This document shows, piece after piece, positions 8,001-16,775 of a stretch of 54,961 nt of DNA; position 1 is the first letter of the stretch, and the number at the start of each line of letters is the position of its first letter. The notes below the pieces were generated by a model. That model saw only the letters and a program-made list of their open reading frames with translations, was not told where the DNA came from and did no database searches. The stretch spans positions 1 to 54,961 of the forward strand of contig JANSXW010000027.1 of the NCBI GenBank assembly GCA_024742755.1, given 5' to 3'. Position numbers and translations under genes: made by a program. Origin of the DNA: a bacterium. Lineage in GTDB: Bacteria; Bacteroidota; Bacteroidia; Chitinophagales; Saprospiraceae.

Positions 8001-11000
8001 TTGCCGCCTTCGTCCACCCCAAGCTCATAAATCAATCCGTCCACACCATTAGGGCCAATGCTGCCCAATGTCACCTGAAAGACGGCTGGTGTATTATCAG
8101 GTACATTAATGGCTACATTTTCAGCAACCTGAATAGACACCTCCTCTCGGTTGCGGGTACCGGGTATCCATGGGCACATGGATTCTCCGCCTCTTAGCTT
8201 GAACATGGGTGCAGTAGCGAAGGGGGCTTTATTCAAGTCTGATACCTTATAATCAGTATTCGTTATGGAATTATCGAACTCATATAAGGAAGATATCTGA
8301 TCTTCCAGAGCATCAACTTCATCTTCCAGATCTTCAAGGTCATCAAACCCAATATTAGGTTGCGGACCAGTTGCAATATCAATAGAATAAAAGTCGTTCA
8401 AGTCATCATCTGCAAGCGTGAAAGAAGTTTCTACAAAATTACTGGTCGAAACCCCTTCTGTAGTTTCGTTGGTATGGTTGTAAGCGATCTCTATATTCCA
8501 GTCAGCACCAAAACCACCCACCTCAAATCCGGTTTCGTTCTGTATACCGCCACCTCCACCAAGCGTAGTAGTGAAGGTATTGGTACCCGTCATCGTACTT
8601 GAGGTCGTTTCGGTATAGGTAGCAGCTGCATCAAAGGTGATGTTTCTAGAGTACTCTGCGGCTTTCTGGCGAGCTCGCTTGTTAGCAATCTCGGTCACCC
8701 ATTTATCCCTTGAAGTTTTTGCCTGTATTCTTTCCGCTTCTGTAACGGTTGGGTTGGCTATGATTTCTTCTAGCTGAGGAATCACTTCTGTCAGTATCTG
8801 CCATTCAGAAAACACGAAGTCGGTAGCAAACCCAACGGGCGCGATCGTTAAAACCTGATCGAAAGTGAAATTGCAATTATCAAAATCATAATCTAGAATA
8901 TCCCTAGCGCCAATATCATAATTCATGGCTGCCCCAAAGTAAACATCCGCGTAAGAACCCCAAATGTCGTCCCCATCTGAAGTACTGATCTCCTTAGTAG
9001 TGGTAAAGCAGAACTCGGCTTCATTAGAATTGGACTGACTAGCCTCAAAAGTACCCGATAGCGTAAATGTGTTTGAGGACTCAAGTCCAGTAATAACGCC
9101 AGCCACTACCCCGCCTTTCAGGATTTCAGTTTTTGACCCTTTCTTGAGCGCAAGGCTTGTGTTCAGCGTCTCCGTATTGACATTGACATCTCCCCAAGTG
9201 ACGCAAGTTTCGGTGCCTTGAGCCAAGGTTGCAAAAGAGCCATCACCCGGAGGGTCATATACAATTCCAAAGACTTCAGAAGGCCCTGAGGTCGATATTG
9301 TACCGGGCAGTTGCCGCTCCCCCAAAACAATAGCCTGATAAGTCTCAGTGGCCTGTAAACCGTCCACCTCAGCAGTTACCTGCAAGGTTTTGGTGTGAGG
9401 CGGCAGCATGTTCGGATTATTGGCAAACCACTCGTATACGTACGTACTAGTATCGCTAAGAATTTCTTCTTGATCACTTTCCTGAATACCATTATTGATA
9501 GCCAGTAAGAAAGTGTCCAAATAGCATTTCCCACCATCGTAAGACTGGAAGACCCTAATATTATTGGAGTAGAGCTTCGGGTTCGAAAACTCTTGCGAGT
9601 CATAAATCAGTGGCAGATTACACTCATTAGCCAGTAGACCAGTAGTAATATCAGCGATTTCCACATTTGGTGGGCTGACGTACATGAAGTCAGTGGTATC
9701 TTTCATGACATTCCGCAGGTCAACCTCTACGCCACCCTGCACTTGGAAGTAGTCGTAAATCACACTATTCGAGTGTTCCGTCACAGATACTGCCACCGGG
9801 ATAGGTGGAACGTTTTCAAACTTGAATTTACCGTCTATGGTAGGCAGCTGTAACTCTTCTTCATAGCAACCGTTCAATGCAGACAGCTTGACCTTTACAA
9901 CCGCCGCCGGATCGCCATTGGTATCCTCTGCAATGACAGACAATCTGCATTGCCCACCGAAGACTTGTCCTATCACTTCCCGCTTGGTAGTATTTTGGAA
10001 CAGCACGTTGGCAATCGGTGAGTTAAGATTGCGAACCTCAAAGAAACCCGGTAAGAACGTATGAGCCGTAGAGTCTTCTCCAAACCTAGGGGTTAGCTCT
10101 ACGTTAAAGCCCGGCTCAAAATCTGCGACAAAGCGCCCTTCCCCGTTAGTAAAAATAGGTGGGACAAAGGAAGCCCCATTGACCAAAATCTCCACACTAT
10201 CCTGATAGCAGAATGTATTTTCAAAACGTACGACCCCAGTGATAGCTACCGTAGATTCATCCGTGAAGTCCACATTATTGACAGCCGTATTCGTATTATT
10301 GATGTTCACCACACGGGTATTAGGGGTGAAGTCATGTGGACGTTCGCCTTGCACTCGTCCAATGCTAGAGAAAAATGCATTGTGCAAAGTACCCTCACCT
10401 GTCATGGCCGCACCAAAGTCAAACAATTCTTCACCGTTACCTTCGTTGAGTGAGAAGTAGACTTCTAGTCCATCGTAGCCAGTATCCGTACCACCTGCAC
10501 CAAATGGAGAGGCGATTAACTCCCGGTCGGTATCCGGCAGGATGACATCGTAAAACGCAACTTCATCGATCAAGCCCGTATAGAAATGCTGAGGCATAGT
10601 AGCGCCTTTAGCCCCCAATACCCAGGGTTCGCCGGTCCAGTCACCAGTGAGGCTGCTGTAGCTCAGGGTGACCACATCGGCCGTTTCCTGGTAGAATCGG
10701 ACCTCGTTATTACCAGCATCCAAAATAAACGTTAGGTGCTGATAGCCGGTATCCGAAGGCACACCCAGAATTTGGGTTTGACCGTTTACCGTCAGTTGGT
10801 ACTGCCCGTTGTCGATGAAAAACTCGAAATCGCCATTGCCCTTTGAAAGCAGGGTTTGGCGCGACTGTACATCAAACGGCCGCACGATAAGGGTCACTGT
10901 GGCAGAGTCTGCTAAGTCGTAATCCGACAGAGTCGCGTAAGCGTTGTAAGCTGCATTGAACTCTAGCGCATAATTGTCGTAAAATATCTTGCTCGGCTTA

Positions 11001-12319
11001 GCTGTGAAAGACTGCACCGTACTATAGTTGATCCCTTCGATGGCGTAGAAGCCATCTATATCGGTAATACCTGCGTTCAGCAGATCAGGTGTATCGTTGC
11101 TGAAGGTAGCGGAATTGATCGCCGCGTCAATACCGTTGCCAGAAAGGTCAAAGGCTTTGCGGCCGCGCCCTTCGTCAAACTTCCAGTAGGCCACGATACC
11201 TTCTGTATTCTTGGAAACGGTAATATCCTTGGTCAGGATTAGCTCCGACTGCGGTAACAAGCGGTTGTACAGGCGCACATCGTCGATGTTGCCATTGAAA
11301 AAACCGGTCTGATCGCGGCGGGAACCGATAGCGTAAGTCGCATCGTCTTCCACAATATCTCCTTTGACGGAGGCGATGAATTTACCATCTACGTAAAGGA
11401 TGAGCGTTCCCCCTCCGTAAACAGCGGCTACGTGGTGCCAGCCATCGGGGTCTTCCTCAAAAGCGTAAGCGATTTCTTCTGCCCCGGCGCCAGTGCCCAC
11501 GCCCACCACTACACCCTTACCCGTGCCCGCAGGCGTAGTCAGGATCCAATAGTTGCGGTTAAGGTCGGAACCCAGGTCGAAGATGCCGGCCCGGTCGTTG
11601 CCATCGCCCAGTTTTACCCAGGCGGATGCGGTAAACATATCATAAGGAATAGCCGGGTGGTGAGAAATGCAAAGATTCGCGCCCTCCCCATCGAAAGCCA
11701 TAGAGCGGCCCACAGTAGGCGTGAGCGTCACCACAGCGCCCACAACCGGATTGCCGTTTTGGGTCGTGACTTTGCCCAGTACCACGCCGTTGGGGTTGAC
11801 AAAGCCGATGTCGCGGCCCGGGCTGCCGGAGCCGAATTGGTTTTTGGGGATCACCCCATACTCATAAAACTCCCCCGCTTGCACGTTGAAGTCGATAAAC
11901 TGAGCGATGCCGGCATCTACATCTGCCAGAAAAGAGCCATCTCTTACGATGGTAAAGCCGTCAGAGGCTTGGGAGCTGAGCGGGTCCATTTCCCACATCA
12001 GCTCCACGCGGTCAGGATAATCGCCCTGCGTGGCGAGGACTACCGGAGGCTGGGGCGGGCTGATGAAGGCTGACCAGAAGCCAAACTCCGCATTATTGGT
12101 TTGGGAAAGCGAACTGCCAACGAGCGGCTGCCCAATCGTTACATTTGCCCGGTTGGTATTGCTGAAGGCATCGGAGGTACTACCGAAGTAGAACTGTGCC
12201 GTGGCCGAAGCGACCGGCAGGCCTTCTGTAGGATTGCAATTGGTGGTGTCTATGGTCTGTGCATACAGGGCCGGGCTCCCCAGCAGCACCATCCACACCA
12301 TGATATAGAGGTGTCTCAT
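5081..12319 (-). CDS. Giant LamG/Ig-like T9SS-sorted surface protein
   Basis: A 2412-aa secreted multidomain protein of unknown function. In order: signal peptide (residues 1-20, ending LYAQ); FN3-like segment (about 90-175); carboxypeptidase-regulatory-like segment; LamG/concanavalin-like domain (about 207-365, TASAWVKLGDG, GWHHVAAVYGG, IDDVRLYNRLL); a second LamG (about 450-600); several regulatory-like folds; a helical, acidic stretch with low-GC codons near 1250-1330; a Big_5-like Ig domain (about 1710-1800, ISITFNEPINC); two copies of the 100-residue domain shared with the 955-aa neighbour (WEVNPGNFAYSM, WEVDPHQYEHSM); two GWNWIxY repeats between them; and a type A T9SS tail (FELFPNPAKDRAYLSF). 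Probable large surface adhesin or matrix protein. GC content drops clearly at about 8200-10450 compared with both ends, suggesting mosaic origin. Confidence 0.88.
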   Translation of the reverse strand: MRHLYIMVWMVLLGSPALYAQTIDTTNCNPTEGLPVASATAQFYFGSTSDAFSNTNRANVTIGQPLVGSSLSQTNNAEFGFWSAFISPPQPPVVLATQGDYPDRVELMWEMDPLSSQASDGFTIVRDGSFLADVDAGIAQFIDFNVQAGEFYEYGVIPKNQFGSGSPGRDIGFVNPNGVVLGKVTTQNGNPVVGAVVTLTPTVGRSMAFDGEGANLCISHHPAIPYDMFTASAWVKLGDGNDRAGIFDLGSDLNRNYWILTTPAGTGKGVVVGVGTGAGAEEIAYAFEEDPDGWHHVAAVYGGGTLILYVDGKFIASVKGDIVEDDATYAIGSRRDQTGFFNGNIDDVRLYNRLLPQSELILTKDITVSKNTEGIVAYWKFDEGRGRKAFDLSGNGIDAAINSATFSNDTPDLLNAGITDIDGFYAIEGINYSTVQSFTAKPSKIFYDNYALEFNAAYNAYATLSDYDLADSATVTLIVRPFDVQSRQTLLSKGNGDFEFFIDNGQYQLTVNGQTQILGVPSDTGYQHLTFILDAGNNEVRFYQETADVVTLSYSSLTGDWTGEPWVLGAKGATMPQHFYTGLIDEVAFYDVILPDTDRELIASPFGAGGTDTGYDGLEVYFSLNEGNGEELFDFGAAMTGEGTLHNAFFSSIGRVQGERPHDFTPNTRVVNINNTNTAVNNVDFTDESTVAITGVVRFENTFCYQDSVEILVNGASFVPPIFTNGEGRFVADFEPGFNVELTPRFGEDSTAHTFLPGFFEVRNLNSPIANVLFQNTTKREVIGQVFGGQCRLSVIAEDTNGDPAAVVKVKLSALNGCYEEELQLPTIDGKFKFENVPPIPVAVSVTEHSNSVIYDYFQVQGGVEVDLRNVMKDTTDFMYVSPPNVEIADITTGLLANECNLPLIYDSQEFSNPKLYSNNIRVFQSYDGGKCYLDTFLLAINNGIQESDQEEILSDTSTYVYEWFANNPNMLPPHTKTLQVTAEVDGLQATETYQAIVLGERQLPGTISTSGPSEVFGIVYDPPGDGSFATLAQGTETCVTWGDVNVNTETLNTSLALKKGSKTEILKGGVVAGVITGLESSNTFTLSGTFEASQSNSNEAEFCFTTTKEISTSDGDDIWGSYADVYFGAAMNYDIGARDILDYDFDNCNFTFDQVLTIAPVGFATDFVFSEWQILTEVIPQLEEIIANPTVTEAERIQAKTSRDKWVTEIANKRARQKAAEYSRNITFDAAATYTETTSSTMTGTNTFTTTLGGGGGIQNETGFEVGGFGADWNIEIAYNHTNETTEGVSTSNFVETSFTLADDDLNDFYSIDIATGPQPNIGFDDLEDLEDEVDALEDQISSLYEFDNSITNTDYKVSDLNKAPFATAPMFKLRGGESMCPWIPGTRNREEVSIQVAENVAINVPDNTPAVFQVTLGSIGPNGVDGLIYELGVDEGGNPDGALIKLDGAPLINPIEFQFIGNQSFNKTVTVEYPNTGQFTFEDLGLYFASTCQIEHSESVGFDAGDGGFLIYDEYQPTAQQNGEKEVYSRFYLPLELDVFFVEPCTRIDIAFPLQNHVVTPGNENLFVTLSEYDNEDEDLDVVRLQYRPIPGDGSWINILELPADSFANDPVFKIVQWDMMELKDGAYELRAVADCSGTIGGDLSPGISEVIRVVKETEAPELFGAPQPADGILSQGDEISITFNEPINCNEVFDADGIGSNINLNNIALINTETGALVPFSSQCVGDKIIITPEIQSRFINGKILRAVATDIEDLAGNPMEVPVGAPGSPTVNFRAWEFLVDLNPLRWTAGSDIDEVVNEGNSLVVTRDIVNQSGAPMNFSITGPRIDNPDGSVTYGSIPSWMVVAPTDGTLEPGEQEEITFVFADNLPQNEYATQVNVVGTDGNKDIDVDLRVACEGPGWEVNPGNFAYSMTMTAELDIEGAMSTDNLDLIGAFVGSDLRGVANVEYVPEIQKYLAFLTIYSNNLVGETVTFQIWDARECTLYGSTDESFDFVADDLIGSPLAPQVIHTNNLLLRKIPIFPGWNWISYNLELPDPSINAALASLTRPEDATIKGQTSFSQYFNGGSVWAGSLTELSHLTMYQYNGTAFDSLVLLGHPVDPATPMALSAGWNWIGYLPQAGMPVNQALASLSPLNGDIIKSQAGFAQYVAGVGWVGNLGFMSSPNGYLLNLAAPGTLTYPENFTGPNEEAFRNQGGIEARSTAQWEVDPHQYEHSMNLIAVVTDAETGNLLQEGDEVGAFINGEVRGSAQPIYVEAMDAYLLFMTVYGNAEGGTVTFKYYDSADGEVKAVEESFVFIANDILGTVNLPEPLTLQSVTDAAGLAGTAPRFELFPNPAKDRAYLSFDAPAAAEIMVVVTDATGREVARIEAEAAAGGNLLEWRPNNLAAGLYFVTLHGIGPVQSAKLNLRP

Positions 12320-12387
12320 TTTAATTTACATTTTGTAGGCTCCGCTGTTGCCAACGAAGCAATGAAAAAAAGGTCGATTGTCCCGGA

Positions 12388-13308
12388 TTAGTCGACCCGG
12401 ATGTAGACGTAGAAGTTCATGTTTTTGGGGCGGGATTCAGCACCACCAGAGGAATTTGAGTTGCCCTGTACGGTGTGATTGTGATTACCATCCGTTGAGG
12501 TAGTATTTGTTGTTTCGGAATACAATGCGTAATCAGCACCACCGTCAGTCCATCCATTGCTTTCAAAACTCTGGTATCTATCAAGAACAGTATGGGAGTG
12601 GGCTCCGTTAGTGCTGGTGACTAGGTCTACATAATGGTTATGCGATTTAGTTTCGTCATCTTGTAAGGTTACTCCGGTCATCGGACTCCGACCTGGATCA
12701 TTACCATCGTTATATTCTGTGGCCCGAATAAACAAACCGCTCATATCCGGTACGGTGTTCCAGCCGTAGTTATCAGCCAGTTTGGTGCCGGCTATATCGC
12801 GCCCGTCCATAGGCACCCAGCAGTCGCCGTTTTCCTCTTCGAACTGGTCTGGTGTAAGGATGGAATACTTGATATCGCCCACAGAGCCGGAGCAGGTTTC
12901 CGAGCCGGAAAGCAGGCGGATGGACTGCTGCGCCGTACTCACCGATAGCGAGTAAGGCGAATAGGTCATTTCTGTACGGGGGAAGAGCTCGTTGTTGTTG
13001 ATCTCCAGTGACAAGTAAAGGGTGGTGTTGAAATCCTCCGGTTGCAGGGGAGCATTAGAGCCCAGCAGGTAGCTGTATACGCCTCCGCGGACTTGCACAT
13101 CTGCGGTTTCTTCGTGGACTACATCTCCGCCCTGAGCAGCGGTGTAGAGGCGGAAGGTAATGTTTTGCGGACCGTCGTCTACAGCCAGGCCGTTAGGGTC
13201 TTTCAGCGTACCCTGTACGCTAATTTTGAAACCCTGATCCTGAGCCAGGACCGGCAAGGACAGTACTGCAAAGGCAGCGATCAAAAATACAGGTAGAAAA
13301 TTTTTCAT
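12388..13308 (-). CDS. Exported phage tail-fibre/collar-like protein
   Basis: A 306-aa exported protein. Signal peptide MKNFLPVFLIAAFAVLSLPVLAQ; then a beta-rich segment (about 27-125, QGTLKDPNGLAVDDGPQNI, YSPYSLSVSTAQQ) often found at the start of Bacteroidota tail-fibre-like proteins; then a collar-type C-terminal domain (about 150-306) with WVPMDGRDIAGTKLADNYG, VPDMSGLFIRATEY and the terminal ESRPKNMNFYVYIRVD, which recalls the ENRPKN...YIIR ending of short tail fibres. Three HxH motifs (HNH near 222, HSH near 236, HNH near 275) resemble the iron-binding HxH motifs of T4-type fibre tips. It is the first gene of the minus-strand exported block, with a 68-bp gap to the giant protein gene. 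Whether it acts in adhesion or is displayed on the surface is inferred. Confidence 0.82.
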   Translation of the reverse strand: MKNFLPVFLIAAFAVLSLPVLAQDQGFKISVQGTLKDPNGLAVDDGPQNITFRLYTAAQGGDVVHEETADVQVRGGVYSYLLGSNAPLQPEDFNTTLYLSLEINNNELFPRTEMTYSPYSLSVSTAQQSIRLLSGSETCSGSVGDIKYSILTPDQFEEENGDCWVPMDGRDIAGTKLADNYGWNTVPDMSGLFIRATEYNDGNDPGRSPMTGVTLQDDETKSHNHYVDLVTSTNGAHSHTVLDRYQSFESNGWTDGGADYALYSETTNTTSTDGNHNHTVQGNSNSSGGAESRPKNMNFYVYIRVD

Positions 13309-13474
13309 GAGTTATGACTTAGTTAAAAGGGTTTAAAAGCAGGCCGGTCGAAAAATCACAGATAGAGGGGGAAGGTATATCTCTATAACTTCTTATCTGT
13401 TAGCCTATAACCAATTGGGATAAGCATTGAATAGAATCAAAAATAAATCTCAAACTCCGCTGTGTTTAAATTAT

Positions 13475-13525
13475 GTGGCGAACGCCTACTGATTTGTGGC
13501 GAACATCTACAAACCCGTGGCGAAC
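13475..13525. promoter_or_regulatory. Three exact 9-bp repeats at 21-bp period (probable LytTR operator)
   Basis: GTGGCGAAC occurs at 13475, 13496 and 13517, so each copy is separated by 12 bp and all lie on one face of the helix. LytTR regulators are known to bind 9-bp direct repeats separated by 12-13 bp that contain GTT, and the complement GTTCGCCAC fits that pattern. The site lies 85 bp before the kinase-LytTR operon and 167 bp before the divergent exported-protein block, so it could control either or both. Confidence 0.65.
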
Positions 13526-13609
13526 AAAATTGTGACAGCACATCGTGCCCACGCTACCCAATCCCCTTTTAGTTTTTTCAGCAAAAGGCCCTATTTTCAC
13601 CCTTCATAA

Positions 13610-15985
13610 ATGCACTTAATAATGAAAATCAGAAGGTGGGCCTGCCTCATGGTGCTACTGCTTTGGCAAGTGGCCCTGACCGGGCAAAGCGACAACAACT
13701 CCACTGACAGCCTGGCCCAGGCGCTGCAAAATGCCGGGAGCCCTCAGGAACGGGCCAGTGCCCTGCAAAGCCTGGTACAGGCCAATTGGAGCAATGAAAG
13801 AGACCAGGCCAAAGCCTACCTCCAGGAACTGGAGGAGCTGTCTGCCCAGCTGCAGGTGGACAGCATTACCGCTTTTGTGCGCAAGCAACAAGCGCTGCTG
13901 CTCTATCAATCCGGCGATTACGAGGGCGCCCTCTCCACCTTCAACCAGGCCAGCCAATGGTACGAAAAAGCCGGCCTGCCCACCCCCGCTCTGCAGTGCC
14001 GGGCCCGCGCGGGCATCATGTACAGCATTATGGGCGACTATGAGCAGGCCGAAGCCATCTACCGGCCTGCCCTGCAACAAGCCCGTCAGGCCAAAGCGCC
14101 CGAAGCCGAAGTTTTCCTGCTGTCGCAAATGGGCACCCTGTTCCACTATCAGGGGATTTCAGACTCTGCCCAACACTACTATGAAGTGGCCATTGCGCAC
14201 TATCAGCAAAGCGGAGACACCCTGGGCATGATGCGCCCGATGTACAACCTGGCTGTACTGCATTCAGATGCGGGCCGGTATGAGAACAGCGTAGCCACCT
14301 ACACGGCCATTTACAACTATCAGATGGGGCAAAAATCCTTTGAGGATGCGATGATTACGCTGGAGGGGCTTGCCTCTGCCAATCGGCAAATGGGCCGCCT
14401 CAATGAAGCCGCCGATAACCTCATGGAAATCTATCAGCTGAGCAATCAGTTGGGTGATATCCGAATGAAAGTGCAATCCCTGCTGGGCATGTCCCTACTT
14501 GAAGGATCAAGGCAACAGTTTGACCAATCCAAAGGCTACCTCCGCGAAGCCCTCTCCCTGAGCCGGCAAGTCAATAATGCCGATCAGATCATGGCCGCCT
14601 ACTACCGGATGGGGCAGCTGTATCAGGAGCAGGCGCAGTACGATTCGGCGGCATTCTTCCTGCAGGAAGGACTGGCGATGCAGGACACCCTTAATACCCA
14701 GCGCTACACCCTACTCTTTTTGCTGCAACTGGGGCAGGTGTATGCAGATGCCGAAAAACTGGAACAGGCAGTGCAAATTGCACAGCGCATGGCCGCTTTC
14801 GAGCCTGCTGCCTTTGATGCGCAGCAACTGCTCTCCTACTACCGGCTGCAAGGGGGCATTAGTGAGGCTAAGGGAGATTACGCGGGCGTGGTGCGCTATC
14901 AGACGGAATCCTTTAAGGACTATCTCCAAAACCAGCTGTATGGGCAAGCCAAAAAAGACGCGCTCCTCCTGATGGCTGCCCATAAAGCGCTTGATCAGAC
15001 GGATAAAGCCCTGTACTATGCCGAAACCGTACACTGGCTCAACGACTCGATTGCCAGCCGGCAGGATGTGGAGCTGCTGGCGGAGCAGCGCAAAGATTTT
15101 GAATTCCAACTGGAAAGACAGCAAATAGAGGCCGAACAGGCTAAAGAAACGGCGGTACTGCAGGCACGAGCCAGGCAAAACAGCATTGTGGCGATCGGCG
15201 GGATGCTACTGGCTGCACTTGGCTTTGGCTTCTTCTGGTATACCCGGCGGCAAAAGCAGACCATAGCCGGGCAAAATCAGCAACTGCAACAGCTCAACGA
15301 AACCAAAGACCGCCTGTTTGCCATCATCGGGCACGACCTGCGCAAGCCGGCCATCGCCTTCCGGGGGATTGCCAAAAAGGTCAGCTTCCTGCTGCGCAAA
15401 AAAGACTTCGCCACCTTGGAACAACTGGGAGAGGAAATAGAGAAAGACGCCGCCGGGCTAAGCCAGCTCACCGAAAACCTGCTCAACTGGGCACTCACGC
15501 AGCGGGATGTCATGCCTTATCAGCCTACTCAGCTGAAGCTGCTGCCACTGCTGGAAGATACAGCCACGCCATTCCAAACCGCACTCCAAAACAAGCAGCT
15601 TGACTTGGAATGGGCCGTGCCTGAAGATTCCGTGGTCTACAGCGATGCCAACGCCCTGAGCACCATCGTGCGCAACCTGCTCGATAACGCCATCAAGTTT
15701 ACACCGGAAGGCGGCCGGATTACCCTAGCAGGCACCACTGAAGGGCAACTGCTCAAGCTGAAGGTAAAAGACACCGGTGTGGGCATGCCGCCTGAAAAGC
15801 TAAAGGAACTTTTCCTGCTCAAAAAAGGCCGCACACAGCCCGGCACGGCTGGTGAAAAGGGCTCCGGGCTGGGCCTCCACCTTGCTCATGAGCTCTCAAA
15901 ACTCAACCAATCTTCGCTTGGCGTAAACAGTCATATTGGAAAAGGCACTATATTTACGCTAAGCCTGCCCCTGAAAGCCACTTAA
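13610..15985 (+). CDS. TPR-containing sensor histidine kinase
   Basis: Membrane sensor kinase of 791 aa. An N-terminal signal segment (MKIRRWACLMVLLLWQVALTGQ) is followed by a periplasmic array of tetratricopeptide repeats (about 30-440, e.g. YEGALSTFNQASQWYEKAG), a coiled coil, one membrane helix (about 524-547) and a cytoplasmic kinase core. The core has an H-box with the phosphorylated His (IIGHDLRKP, near 575), an N-box (NLLDNAIKFTPEGG, near 690), a G1 box (DTGVGMP) and a G2 box (GSGLGLHLAHEL). ATG at 13622 is an alternative start that gives a cleaner signal peptide. The LytTR response regulator gene begins 14 bp downstream and is the expected partner. TPR sensor plus LytTR pairs are common in Bacteroidota. 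The signal sensed is unknown. Confidence 0.9.
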   Translation: MHLIMKIRRWACLMVLLLWQVALTGQSDNNSTDSLAQALQNAGSPQERASALQSLVQANWSNERDQAKAYLQELEELSAQLQVDSITAFVRKQQALLLYQSGDYEGALSTFNQASQWYEKAGLPTPALQCRARAGIMYSIMGDYEQAEAIYRPALQQARQAKAPEAEVFLLSQMGTLFHYQGISDSAQHYYEVAIAHYQQSGDTLGMMRPMYNLAVLHSDAGRYENSVATYTAIYNYQMGQKSFEDAMITLEGLASANRQMGRLNEAADNLMEIYQLSNQLGDIRMKVQSLLGMSLLEGSRQQFDQSKGYLREALSLSRQVNNADQIMAAYYRMGQLYQEQAQYDSAAFFLQEGLAMQDTLNTQRYTLLFLLQLGQVYADAEKLEQAVQIAQRMAAFEPAAFDAQQLLSYYRLQGGISEAKGDYAGVVRYQTESFKDYLQNQLYGQAKKDALLLMAAHKALDQTDKALYYAETVHWLNDSIASRQDVELLAEQRKDFEFQLERQQIEAEQAKETAVLQARARQNSIVAIGGMLLAALGFGFFWYTRRQKQTIAGQNQQLQQLNETKDRLFAIIGHDLRKPAIAFRGIAKKVSFLLRKKDFATLEQLGEEIEKDAAGLSQLTENLLNWALTQRDVMPYQPTQLKLLPLLEDTATPFQTALQNKQLDLEWAVPEDSVVYSDANALSTIVRNLLDNAIKFTPEGGRITLAGTTEGQLLKLKVKDTGVGMPPEKLKELFLLKKGRTQPGTAGEKGSGLGLHLAHELSKLNQSSLGVNSHIGKGTIFTLSLPLKAT

Positions 15986-15999
15986 CCTAAACACCTGCT

Positions 16000-16758
16000 A
16001 TGTCTTTAGCACCACTTAAAATCCTAATTGTTGAGGACAACCTCTCTTTTGCCCTCGAGCTGGAAATGCTCCTGGACGAAATGGGCTACACCGATACCCT
16101 GCGCGCCGACCACTCCGGCACCGCCCTCGACTACATCTACAGTCAGGAGCCCGACCTCATCCTGATGGACATCGACATCAACGGCAACCTCAGCGGCCTG
16201 CAATTGGGGGAAAAAATCGCCCACCTCGACATACCCGTGCTCTACATTACCGCCCTGCAGGAAGCCCCCTATCAGGAAGCATCCCGGCAGTCCAATACCA
16301 TTGGCTACCTGGTGAAGCCGGTACAGCCACTCACCCTGCGCTCCGCCATTGACCTGGCCATCGCTAAAGTGCAGGCGCTGAAGGAGAGCGAGAAAAATGA
16401 CGCCATTGAAAGCCGGGAACACTTTATCACGCAGCAGTTTTTCTTTTTCAAAAAGCGGCATATTTACTACAAAGTTGCCATTAAAGACATCCTCTACGCC
16501 CAGTCGGACGACAACTACGTGAAGGTGCAGGTGCGCCATGCAGACGCCTTTATCCTTCGTATTACGCTCAAAAACCTGGAAGAGCTGCTGCCCGCCGACG
16601 CTTTCCTGCGGACCCACCGGCGGTATATCGTTGCGGTCAACCACATTGACGCTATCAACTTTCAGGACAGCACTTTGATTATGGACGATGGAGCGGAACT
16701 TCCTGTCAGCCAAACAAAACGGCAGGAACTGGAAAGCCACATTCGCAAGCTGGGCTGA
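16000..16758 (+). CDS. LytTR-family response regulator
   Basis: Cytoplasmic DNA-binding response regulator, 252 aa. The receiver domain (about 5-125) has the acidic pair (IVEDN), the phospho-acceptor Asp in LILMDIDING (near 56), the Thr switch region (VLYITAL) and the conserved Lys (GYLVKPVQP). The C-terminal LytTR domain (about 150-248) carries IKDILYAQSDDNYVKV, LRTHRRYIVAVNHI and LPVSQTKRQEL. It follows the TPR histidine kinase by 14 bp and is presumably phosphorylated by it. The triple 9-bp direct repeat upstream of the operon (13475-13525) has the spacing expected for LytTR dimers, so autoregulation is likely but inferred. Confidence 0.92.
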   Translation: MSLAPLKILIVEDNLSFALELEMLLDEMGYTDTLRADHSGTALDYIYSQEPDLILMDIDINGNLSGLQLGEKIAHLDIPVLYITALQEAPYQEASRQSNTIGYLVKPVQPLTLRSAIDLAIAKVQALKESEKNDAIESREHFITQQFFFFKKRHIYYKVAIKDILYAQSDDNYVKVQVRHADAFILRITLKNLEELLPADAFLRTHRRYIVAVNHIDAINFQDSTLIMDDGAELPVSQTKRQELESHIRKLG

Positions 16759-16775
16759 GCGGAAGACAGCAATGC

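Noticed and set aside
13527..13540. AATTGTGACAGC occurring also near 23615
   Set aside because: A 12-base match in AT-rich sequence without further context is compatible with chance.
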